A stretch of 64,000 nt of DNA from Priestia aryabhattai B8W22 (GTDB lineage Bacteria > Bacillota > Bacilli > Bacillales > Bacillaceae_H): the NCBI RefSeq assembly GCF_000956595.1, contig NZ_JYOO01000018.1:1-64000 (forward strand), written 5' to 3'. Of the stretch, positions 57,373-64,000 are shown in pieces. Within the stretch, counting starts at the first letter, position 1; every line of letters begins with the position of its first letter. The notes under the pieces were generated by a model. That model saw only the letters and a list, made by a program, of their open reading frames with translations. It did no database searches and had not been told where the DNA came from. The position numbers were made by a program, and so were the translations under genes.

Positions 57373-57714
57373 ATGGCATGGATTTATCTTATTATCGCTG
57401 GTTTACTCGAGATTGTATGGGCAATCGGCTTAAAATATTCACACGGATTTACTGAATTAACTCCAACAATCATTACGATCGTCACAATTGTCATCAGCTT
57501 TTATTTCTTTTCAAATGCCTTAAAACAAATTGCTGTCGGAACAGCTTATGCAGTGTTCACTGGTATAGGAGCTGCTGGCACAGCGATACTAGGAATGACC
57601 GTTTTAGACGAAGGTGCAAATATTGGAAAGATTTTATTTTTAGGATTAATGATCTTTGGAATCATCGGTTTAAAGTTAATTTCTACTGAAGGAACAGAAA
57701 GAGAGGAATCTTAA
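57373..57714 (+). CDS. SMR-family exporter subunit 1 (SugE/Gdx-like)
   Basis: The 113-residue four-helix protein begins [20 protein letters not shown], with the essential membrane Glu in the first helix, and [19 protein letters not shown]. This is the SugE/Gdx branch, which exports guanidinium or quaternary ammonium cations. GGAGGAA lies upstream of the ATG. The partner gene starts 2 nt after its stop. Confidence 0.88.
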   Translation: MAWIYLIIAGLLEIVWAIGLKYSHGFTELTPTIITIVTIVISFYFFSNALKQIAVGTAYAVFTGIGAAGTAILGMTVLDEGANIGKILFLGLMIFGIIGLKLISTEGTEREES

Positions 57715-57715
57715 C

Positions 57716-58030
57716 ATGGCTTGGATTGCATTAATAGCTGCCGGTTTTTGCGAAGTGGGATTTGTAATTTTCTTGAAACTTTCAGATGGATTTAAGCGAT
57801 TGTTTCCTTCGATTGGATTTATCCTTTTCGGTGCAGGAAGTTTTTATTTTCTCTCCTTAGCGTTAAAGGAAATACCTCTTGGAACAGCTTACGGTATATG
57901 GACGGGAGTAGGAGCTGCCGGAAGCGTACTTCTTGGCATGCTTTTCTTTCGCGAAGCAAAAGATATGCGTCGAATTCTATTTATTTTTTGTATTGTAGCA
58001 GGTGTAATCGGCCTTAAAATCACCGGATAA
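57716..58030 (+). CDS. SMR-family exporter subunit 2 (SugE/Gdx-like)
   Basis: The 104-residue protein begins MAWIALIAAGFCEVGFVIFL, with the same membrane Glu, and has GTAYGIWTGVGAAGSVLLG. Adjacent SMR pairs, as in YkkCD or EbrAB, usually form heterodimers in which the two subunits have opposite membrane orientation. That arrangement is likely here. Confidence 0.88.
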   Translation: MAWIALIAAGFCEVGFVIFLKLSDGFKRLFPSIGFILFGAGSFYFLSLALKEIPLGTAYGIWTGVGAAGSVLLGMLFFREAKDMRRILFIFCIVAGVIGLKITG

Positions 58031-58103
58031 GGGTGTACTACTTCCCCTCTTTTCGTGCTATACTAAACTTGTAAACACTTTCAAAAAATAGGAGACGATG
58101 ACA

Positions 58104-58277
58104 ATGAACCTTGGGTTTGGAGAAATTGCCTTAATTGTATTTGTCGCTCTATTGCTTTTTGGTCCAAAGAAACTGCCGGAATTAGGCAAAGCTGCTGGAA
58201 AAACGTTAAAAGAGTTTAAAAACGCTACAAAAGGAATTATGGAAGAAGACGAAAAAGAAAAAGCCCCTCCTAAATAA
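58104..58277 (+). CDS. tatA: Twin-arginine translocase subunit TatA
   Basis: The 57-residue protein begins MNLGFGEIALIVFVALLLFG, followed by PKKLPELGKAAGKTLKEFK, the TatA membrane segment, FGPKKLP hinge and amphipathic helix. AGGAGA lies 8 nt before the ATG. No tatC is next to it, so it must work with a TatC encoded elsewhere. Confidence 0.88.
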   Translation: MNLGFGEIALIVFVALLLFGPKKLPELGKAAGKTLKEFKNATKGIMEEDEKEKAPPK

Positions 58278-58297
58278 GAGGCTTATATCTCTTTTAA

Positions 58298-58325
58298 AAG
58301 CTGACTCAAACGTTTGAGTCAGCTT
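58298..58325. terminator. Perfect palindrome between tatA and broken cyclase
   Basis: AAGCTGACTCAAAC and its exact reverse complement form a 14-bp stem, followed by TTTT on the minus strand. Confidence 0.7.
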
Positions 58326-59840
58326 CTTTGTGGTGAGAATATACTGAAATTTGATTTCGACCCGTACGCTTTGCTTCATATAAAGCCTGATCTGCTTGAT
58401 GAACAATTGAAATGGGCTGTATGTTTTCGGATGGAACGACTGTCATTATCCCAACGCTGATTGTGACACACTTAAACACTTCAGAAGCCTGGTGGACAAT
58501 TCCACGCTCCTCCACTTGCTGTCTAATAGCTTCTGCCATTTTATCGCTTCATATTGATTAGCTCGAGGAAGCAATATACCAAACTCTTCTCCTCCGTATC
58601 TTGCGACAAAAGCCGATTCGTCAAAGACAATGCTTTTAGCGATCTTCGCTACTTCTTTTAAGCATTCGTCTCCTTGAATATGGCCATAGGTATCGTTATA
58701 CGCTTTAAAATAATCAATATCAAATAAAAGAAAAGAAAGAGGCTCTTTTTCTTTCCGTGCGTATTTCCACTCCATTTCCAGCTGTTTATCAAGAGATCGG
58801 CGGTTGTTCAGACCTGTTAGGCCATCTTTCATGGACAGCATTTCAAGCTTTTTATTGGCTTTGCGAAGATCACACTCAGCCTTCTTTTTCTCCGTAATAT
58901 CTCGATATTCCCAATAGTGGCCAATATACACATGACCTTCATAGATTGGAATGTAGTCACGCGCATAAATTTTACCGTTGATAAAGGTGATTTCTTCATC
59001 TACTATTGACTCTTTTGAATAGACGGTGCTTTCTACCGTTTTTAAAAACCTAGCAGGATCTTTCAACATAGGAGCGTGAGGTAAAAACAGCTGATTACTT
59101 TCCAGTCCAACGTATTGTTTAGGAAAACCGGGTATATCAAACATGTCACAAAAAGTTTGATTAATAACGGCTACTTCGCGCTCTGGCGTTTCAATCATGG
59201 TGCCTGTCTTTGCATTTTGAACCATAACCGAAAACATTTTAGACAGGTTTTTATGCTGATTTGTCGTTACTCGAGATACATATATATACCTACCTACCAG
59301 ATATACTAAACACCCACCTATACAAGAAGCAGGCAGTAAATAGATGATAATTGTAGCAGCGTGCTTGATATCTTTAAAAAGAAAGGATAATGAGAAAAAT
59401 ACGCAAAGCCAGCTCATAAAATTCATTAATTAAAAACGAATAAATGGACGATAAGGTAAGCGAACCGTCCACCCAGACAGCAAAGCCATTACGATAATTG
59501 TAGCAGCACCTATTATTCCGCTTGCCGTAATTCCAAACAAAAGCAAACGCATTATCCCTATAATACAAGCTGCAATGATAGCCGGTACCATTCCTGCATA
59601 AAGACAAACAATTGTCACCGCTAAAAAGCGAAGGTCCAGAATCATAGTAGAATCTATTTGAATTGTATATATCATTAAAATGCTGCCTAATAGTCCGTAA
59701 GAAATTAAGCAATACATTTTATACCGTTTTATTCCTTCTACTCTATAAATGATTTGCTCTCGAACTATACTTGCAGCAAACATGAAAGAAATAATTAATG
59801 TGATATTAAAGAGAAGTTGACTCAATCTATTCTTCTTCAC
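58306..59840 (-). pseudogene. Degraded membrane diguanylate cyclase (5TM-PAS-GGDEF)
   Basis: Three open pieces form one original gene. The first encodes five membrane segments of 5TMR-LYT type and ends at a TAA (59430-59432) in the same frame as the second. The second has a further hydrophobic segment, a PAS domain and a GGDEF domain up to ARYGGEEFGILL. A lost base in an A run (58539-58542, four where five are needed) then shifts the frame, and the rest of GGDEF (VTISVGIMTV to the end) continues in another frame. The RxxD inhibitory site is also absent. Two independent lesions argue for real decay. Confidence 0.82.
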
Positions 59841-60167
59841 CTCTTTCCAAAAGCTAAAACAAAAAACAATAGGCTTCTTAGCTTACATATTATTTACGGC
59901 CGCTTTTTTATAAGTAGTATTGTTTGATTTATCGAACAGCACTATTTTTTCCTTCATTAAGTAAAACTCTTCTATACTCTGTTTGCTGCCGACAATCCTC
60001 ACTATATAAAGAGCGATTACCTTCCTTTTATACAAGAAATTCTACTTGTTAGTATACTGCTAAACTCTATTTGTACACATCACCTTTTACCTTTTTTAAA
60101 ATATTTATCCATTTTCTATTTTTTGTACTTTCCCCTGAAAGGTAAGTAGTCGAACTGCAACAAAAAT
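59841..60167. other. AT-rich non-coding stretch
   Basis: About 330 bp upstream of the broken cyclase gene. I see no gene or clear motif in it. Confidence 0.55.
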
Positions 60168-60204
60168 AAAAAAAGAGCGTCGATACAACGAGCGCTCTTT
60201 TTTA
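60168..60204 (-). terminator. Terminator of sigO operon
   Basis: AAAAAAGAGCG and GCGCTCTTTTTT arms; the rsoA stop lies at its edge. Confidence 0.75.
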
Positions 60205-60429
60205 TTTATGGCGTAAAAATTCCCAAAGCCCTGGCGTTTTGGAAAAATCAAACGTTTTAACAGCGGAAAGAATTTTAATCTTTAAATCCTGCTTTACGTC
60301 TTCTCTCTCATGCAGCGAAAAACTTTGGACAGCTTTATTTAGTTTTGGTTCCAGCTTTTTTAGTAAACGCCTTGACGCCTCTTCATCTCCAGCTTTCACT
60401 TTATTTACAAGCTCATATAGAGTTTCCAT
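60202..60429 (-). CDS. rsoA: RsoA-like co-sigma factor (region 2)
   Basis: The 75-residue protein resembles sigma region 2 (LYELVNKVKAGDEEASRRLL and EDVKQDLKIKILSAVKTFDF). In B. subtilis RsoA pairs with SigO (YvrI) to make a functional two-part sigma factor. Here it is the last gene of a sigO-yvrJ-rsoA operon. It is close to the B. subtilis RsoA length. Confidence 0.82.
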   Translation of the reverse strand: METLYELVNKVKAGDEEASRRLLKKLEPKLNKAVQSFSLHEREDVKQDLKIKILSAVKTFDFSKTPGLWEFLRHK

Positions 60430-60433
60430 TTCT

Positions 60434-60580
60434 TCACTTCTTTCTTAAGTCAGTTGTTAATTCTTCCACTTTTTCTTCAAGTCGCTTTATATTGTTTTCT
60501 ACACGCAGTAATAAATAAAAAGAAAGGACAGCGGGAAACCCTACGTTTCCAACAAGTTGAAGCCACTGAGGATCAAACAT
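60434..60580 (-). CDS. yvrJ: YvrJ-family small membrane protein
   Basis: The 48-residue protein begins MFDPQWLQLVGNVGFPAVLS and has one membrane segment then a coiled tail IKRLEEKVEELTTDL. This is the YvrJ (BhlA-like) pattern. It lies between sigO and rsoA, as in the B. subtilis yvr locus. The GGTGA site overlaps the sigO stop. Confidence 0.82.
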   Translation of the reverse strand: MFDPQWLQLVGNVGFPAVLSFYLLLRVENNIKRLEEKVEELTTDLRKK

Positions 60581-60585
60581 ATCTA

Positions 60586-61185
60586 TCACTCACCTTCATT
60601 AATTTTTTTTAACTTGCCTAGCGCACGTTGGTAATGGTTAGAAACCGCTTGCTGAGAAATAGAAAAATAAGCAGCGATTTCTTTATGAGTCCAGCGTTCA
60701 ACAATAATCAAGTGCAGCATACACTGCTGCTTGGCCGTTAATTGGCGAAATGCATGATGAAGAATACGATTTTCAAGTTGATTTCCTAAAAATTCATGCT
60801 CCCATACAGCTCCGTCCTGTACTCCTAGCATATCTTCAACTGTTCGATTTCCATCTAGCGCAGCAGGCTGCTGCAGGCGAAGAGGAATATACGAACGCTC
60901 TTTTTCTTTTACACGCATAACATCTCTGGAATAATGGCTGCAAAGCTTGTTAATATAATGAAGCAATCTAACTTCGCTATAAAACTGATGAAATTCTTTG
61001 TTTAGAAGTCTTTGTTCTTTTGTATCATTTTTAACGACCGCTTTTTGTAATCGCTCGTAGCGTTCTGGTGTCAAAAATGTATTCATTATATGAGTCTGAA
61101 GAGTTGCGCTGTGGTTTGTAAGAAATGTATGAAAGATGCATTCTTTGTCGTGCCGCTTTTCTTGCTGCGAATAGAGCTGAGTCAT
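60586..61185 (-). CDS. sigO: SigO-like sigma factor (regions 3-4)
   Basis: The 199-residue protein has a C-terminal sigma region 4 helix-turn-helix (RWTHKEIAAYFSISQQAVSN) and lacks a recognisable region 2, which is supplied by RsoA. In B. subtilis SigO-RsoA drives the oxalate decarboxylase oxdC and yvrL under acid stress. No oxdC gene is in this window. Confidence 0.82.
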   Translation of the reverse strand: MTQLYSQQEKRHDKECIFHTFLTNHSATLQTHIMNTFLTPERYERLQKAVVKNDTKEQRLLNKEFHQFYSEVRLLHYINKLCSHYSRDVMRVKEKERSYIPLRLQQPAALDGNRTVEDMLGVQDGAVWEHEFLGNQLENRILHHAFRQLTAKQQCMLHLIIVERWTHKEIAAYFSISQQAVSNHYQRALGKLKKINEGE

Positions 61186-61351
61186 TGTGCAAATCTCCTC
61201 CTTTTTTTCTTATACTTATTAAAAAGGGAGAAAAGAGTAAAATAACAACACCAAAAACGAACGTTTGTTCTTATATAAATTTAACTATATTAGGTTTTTT
61301 ATGTCAATGTGATGAAATACTCATTAATAATTAAAACGACTCAGTAAAAAT

Positions 61352-61695
61352 AAAAAAAGAGATTGAGACATAACGAAATGGATCCAATCTAAAGACGAAC
61401 AAATAGGATACATGAGCTGGACTGCTTATTACACCGCAGTTGATTTCCGTGCAAGGCTTCGCTTTCCGCGGGCGGCCGCTGAGCCTCCTCGTCGCTGGCG
61501 CTCCTGCGGGGTCTCGCCTATTCCGCTTTTCCCGCAGGAGTCTTCGCCTTGCCCTCCAATCAACTGCTAGAAGGAACGAAACAGATGCAATCTACGTTCT
61601 GCATAACAAAAAAACGAACCACCAATCAAACATGTTGATCAGTGGTTCGTTTTTCACTTCGGCTAAAATATTTTATCTAGGGCCTTTTTATTTCT
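61352..61695 (-). repeat. Dispersed 3'-end repeat, copy B (full length, with GC core)
   Basis: Tail end AAAAAGAGATTGAGACATAAC (61354-61373), GC-rich core 61436-61567 with arms GCAGTTGATT and AATCAACTGC, the shared word ATCTACGTTC, inner hairpin 61611-61654 (CGAACCAC/GTGGTTCG) and degenerate head (ATTTTATCTAGGGCCTTTTT in plus sense). In gene orientation it follows ykuV. Confidence 0.82.
61609..61655 (-). terminator. Terminator of ykuV inside repeat copy B
   Basis: AAAAACGAACCAC and GTGGTTCGTTTTT arms with a further inner AATCAA/TTGAT pairing. Confidence 0.8.
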
Positions 61696-61706
61696 TCATG
61701 TATAGA

Positions 61707-62150
61707 TTATTCTTCTCCTAAAACGCGGTTGATACGTTTGCGAAGCATCGGCATTCCATTTCCACCCGCTTGAAAATGACGAAGCTGACCTTCTTTATCA
61801 AATACATAATATGCTGGTACATATTTATTTTCAAAAGCGTCTGTTAACTTATGCTCACTGTCTACGTAAATTGGCTGAGTAATATCGTGTCCCATTGCCA
61901 TTGCCTCAATAACACCCATATCTAAATCATCTTCCGAACGAGGCATATGAACCGCTACAACATTCAATTGATCATCATACTCATCACGAAGATCATTAAC
62001 TTCAGGCATTGCTTCTTTACATAAATGGCAGCTTACTGACCAAAAGTGAATAAGCGTTGCTTTATCACCTACTAAATCTTCCTTTGTTACTTCGTCGTTA
62101 ATCCAAGATGTTGCTCCAGTTAATTCAGGCATTTGTTCACGTAATTTCAT
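61707..62150 (-). CDS. ykuV: Cytoplasmic thiol-disulfide oxidoreductase YkuV-like
   Basis: The 147-residue TlpA/ResA-type thioredoxin fold has IHFWSVSCHLCKEAMPEV, with active-site CHLC, and a cis-Pro in KYVPAYYVFD. No signal peptide is present, unlike ResA. B. subtilis YkuV is of this length and type. It follows the ykuU peroxiredoxin gene, so it may reduce that enzyme or share its stress role. Confidence 0.9.
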   Translation of the reverse strand: MKLREQMPELTGATSWINDEVTKEDLVGDKATLIHFWSVSCHLCKEAMPEVNDLRDEYDDQLNVVAVHMPRSEDDLDMGVIEAMAMGHDITQPIYVDSEHKLTDAFENKYVPAYYVFDKEGQLRHFQAGGNGMPMLRKRINRVLGEE

Positions 62151-62269
62151 GTTAAAATCCTCCTCTACATTAATTAAACTGAATATTCTGTATTTTATAG
62201 TTAGAAAACTATCTTTTCTATTTTAATGGCAGCAGTAGAGGAATTTCGCCTCTACTCCACCGCTATTTA

Positions 62270-62812
62270 TTAAAGTGTTTTTTGACCTGGTTTCCAGTTA
62301 GCTGGGCAAAGTCCGCCAGTTTGAAGAGCTTGAAGTACACGTAATGTTTCTTCTACGCTGCGGCCGATGTTGTTATGATTTACAACTGCGTATTGTAATT
62401 CACCTTCTGGATTAATAATAAATAATCCGCGAAGCGCTACGCCTTCTTCTTCAATTAACACGCCGTAATCACGTGCTACTGCATGAGTTGGATCTGCAGC
62501 TAATGGATAATTCAAATCTCCAAGTCCATTATCTTTACGATCTGTGTTAATCCAAGCTAAGTGAGTATGAATTGTATCTGTAGAAACACCTACCACTTCA
62601 GCATCTAGATCTTCAAACTCTTCGTAGTGATCTGATAGCGCTGTAATTTCTGTCGGACATACGAATGTAAAATCCATTGGATAGAAGAACAATACTGTCC
62701 ATTTACCGTTTTTCATATTTTCTTCTAAACTTACTTTTCCAAATTCCTTATTTGCAAGTACAGCTTCCATTTCGAAGCGTGGTGCTTGTTTTCCTACCAT
62801 ACGTTCTGCCAT
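62270..62812 (-). CDS. ykuU: 2-Cys peroxiredoxin YkuU
   Basis: The 180-residue peroxidase has the peroxidatic Cys in FYPMDFTFVCPTEI and the resolving Cys in GGLCPANWKPG near the C-terminus. It reduces hydrogen peroxide or organic peroxides through a thioredoxin partner. Fur-like and PerR-like sites lie after its promoter. Confidence 0.94.
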   Translation of the reverse strand: MAERMVGKQAPRFEMEAVLANKEFGKVSLEENMKNGKWTVLFFYPMDFTFVCPTEITALSDHYEEFEDLDAEVVGVSTDTIHTHLAWINTDRKDNGLGDLNYPLAADPTHAVARDYGVLIEEEGVALRGLFIINPEGELQYAVVNHNNIGRSVEETLRVLQALQTGGLCPANWKPGQKTL

Positions 62813-62896
62813 GTCAAAATCTCTCCTTGTACGATGTATTTCACAAGCTTATGCTTGTATGTATTATTTTTAATGCAATCAATGACACCTTCTATT

Positions 62897-62923
62897 TGAT
62901 AACGATTATTAGTATTATTACAA
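62897..62923. promoter_or_regulatory. Overlapping Fur-like and PerR-like boxes
   Basis: TGATAACGATTATTA (62897-62911) matches the Fur 7-1-7 consensus in 13 of 15 positions. On the minus strand TTGTAATAATACTAA (62909-62923) matches the PerR box in most positions. They share three bases and lie just downstream of the predicted promoter. Confidence 0.55.
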
Positions 62924-62952
62924 ACTAGTAATGACTATTGATTACATTCTTT

Positions 62953-62980
62953 ATTATACACGAGCTATTATTATAGTCAA
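62953..62980 (-). promoter_or_regulatory. Sigma-A promoter of ykuU-ykuV
   Basis: Minus-strand TTGACT (62975-62980), 16 bp, TATAAT (62953-62958). Confidence 0.7.
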
Positions 62981-63183
62981 TACTTTTTTATAATCATTTT
63001 AATCTAGGATTAATTATCGAATGTTTTCCACTCTTTTTTATTCTTTTCCTTGATTAATCCTATGTATGCAGGGATGAATAAAGATAGAAGATACTAAAAA
63101 ACTTCCCTTATTTCAACATATTTGCTTTTAAAGTATGCTGCAGCAAGATGTCGAATCTCAATTATGCTCTTTATAATCACAAT
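62981..63183. other. Non-coding stretch upstream of ykuU promoter
   Basis: AT-rich; no gene or clear signal seen between the promoter and repeat copy F. Confidence 0.5.
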
Positions 63184-63297
63184 AAAAGAGAATGAGACGT
63201 AACCATAAAAAAATCCGAACAAGCTTGATTCTCCATCAAGAATCAAGCTCGTTCGGATCTTCCTTCAACTAAACTATTTTTGTCTCAGCCTCTTTTA
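63184..63297 (-). repeat. Dispersed 3'-end repeat, copy F (compact form)
   Basis: In gene sense: head AAAAGAGGCTGAGACAAAAA directly after the oxidoreductase stop, an inner hairpin (ATCCGAAC/GTTCGGAT plus AGCTTGATT/AATCAAGCT) followed by TTTTTTTATG, then tail GTTACGTCTCATTCTCTTTT. Confidence 0.85.
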
Positions 63298-63298
63298 T

Positions 63299-64000
63299 TT
63301 ATTTCTTATCATTTGGATATACAAGACCGATTTGCTCTCGCACTTTATCCATCACGTGCATTGTTAGATATGAATTTTCATAAGAATTTGTGTCCGATTC
63401 CATCTTTCCTTGCTTTAACAGCTCTACGAATTCATTTATTTCATAGTACATAGCAGGATAAGGCTGATCGACCGTTAACTCTTCTACCTGTCCGTCATTG
63501 TATCGAATTTCTACCTTTTCAGCGGTATGTATTTTGTCAATAATCATACTGCCTTTTTCTCCTTGAATTTCACTTGGTAAATGCGAATTTGTAATTTTAG
63601 AATACATGATGACCGCGTCGCGATCTTCGTACTCTAAAGCAACTGATCCTTCTCCATCTACTCCAGATTCTAGCATAAATGCCGTTGCCTTTATTTTATG
63701 AGGCGCTCCAAACAACGTAATCAGAGGATACAGACAATATACACCTAAATCCATCAGTGAACCGTTGGCAAGCTCTGGCTTAAAGGCATTAAGCACGATA
63801 CCTTCTTTGTATTTATCGTAACGAGAAGAATACTGACAGTAAGATGCCACGTATTTCCGAATTGGACCAATTTTATGTAAGTTCTCTTGAATCACGTTGA
63901 AGTTAGGAAGAAGTGTTGATTTCATCGCTTCCATTAGTAATACATTGTGATTCTTGGCTGCTTGAATCATGCGAGTTACTTCTGCTGCATTGGCTGCGAG
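63299..64000 (-). CDS. Gfo/Idh/MocA-family oxidoreductase (partial)
   Basis: The frame is open to the window edge, so the N-terminal NAD-binding domain is missing. The visible 233 residues include EAMKSTLLPNFNVIQENL and LANGSLMDLGVYCLYPL, where the conserved Asp and following Tyr/His positions of this family lie. It is an NAD(P)-dependent sugar or inositol dehydrogenase relative; the substrate is unknown. Repeat copy F follows its stop. Confidence 0.88.
   Translation of the reverse strand, partial: LAANAAEVTRMIQAAKNHNVLLMEAMKSTLLPNFNVIQENLHKIGPIRKYVASYCQYSSRYDKYKEGIVLNAFKPELANGSLMDLGVYCLYPLITLFGAPHKIKATAFMLESGVDGEGSVALEYEDRDAVIMYSKITNSHLPSEIQGEKGSMIIDKIHTAEKVEIRYNDGQVEELTVDQPYPAMYYEINEFVELLKQGKMESDTNSYENSYLTMHVMDKVREQIGLVYPNDKK

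Noticed and set aside
61440-61721. Open frame of 93 codons across repeat copy B
   Set aside because: Same reasoning: it covers the GC core and a terminator hairpin and has no ribosome binding site.

Overview
The window looks like a chromosomal segment of Priestia (Bacillus) megaterium or a close relative. It is AT-rich, nearly every gene has a strong Bacillus-type ribosome binding site, and it carries the glcU-gdh glucose dehydrogenase pair of the B. megaterium type, the split sigma factor SigO/YvrJ/RsoA, the ykuU-ykuV redox pair and a pgsBCA-ggt poly-gamma-glutamate locus. I see no rRNA, tRNA, CRISPR array, transposase or phage structural genes. The organism call is inference from protein recognition.

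Layout. 0-5 kb: gdh and glcU with a divergent HxlR regulator, then a PAS/GGDEF diguanylate cyclase and an EAL phosphodiesterase. 5-9 kb: a compact minus-strand locus with a lipase-like protein (GHSLG nucleophile elbow, long helical C-terminus), a small helical partner, a membrane-anchored putative immunity protein and a second immunity-like copy broken by one stop codon. A diverged third paralogue stands alone at 29.8 kb. 9-14.7 kb: PepSY-like protein, galE, an FAH/amidase pair and an M50-like membrane protease. 14.9-19.8 kb: a RiPP-type operon with a 58-residue precursor, HPr-kinase-like protein, PqqD/RRE protein, S26-type peptidase, ABC exporter and nucleotidyltransferase. It resembles a lasso-peptide operon but has no asparagine-synthetase cyclase and no B2 protease. 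20.5-31 kb: scattered genes (SUFU-like, iolS-like, LysR, methyltransferase, L,D-transpeptidase, a large orphan P-loop protein, rpiA, nitrilase family). 31-35 kb: an ascorbate-type PTS with its BglG/EIIA regulator. 35-45.5 kb: a cell-wall sugar salvage island (MurQ, MurK-like, MupG, AnmK, GH4, a cellobiose-type PTS, RpiR regulator) divergent from a secreted GHL10 glycan hydrolase. 45.5-48.7 kb: Nudix, CsbD, HAD, small membrane proteins and a bacterial staygreen homologue. 48.7-55.2 kb: the pgsB-C-A-ggt-pgsE operon, with a second, frameshifted ggt and a 28-codon leader ORF overlapping the pgsB start. 56-60 kb: a membrane protein, TetR plus paired SMR exporters, a lone tatA and a doubly broken diguanylate cyclase. 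60-64 kb: sigO-yvrJ-rsoA, ykuV-ykuU and a partial Gfo/Idh/MocA oxidoreductase.

Across all of this lies a dispersed non-coding repeat family with six copies in 64 kb. Every copy lies 3' of a gene in the same orientation relative to it. Each intact copy has complementary outer ends ending in a T-run and an inner hairpin whose two arms change together between copies. Two copies carry an additional GC-rich core of about 130 bp, also with compensatory arm changes. I regard this family, the non-canonical RiPP operon and the lipase/immunity locus as the most interesting items.
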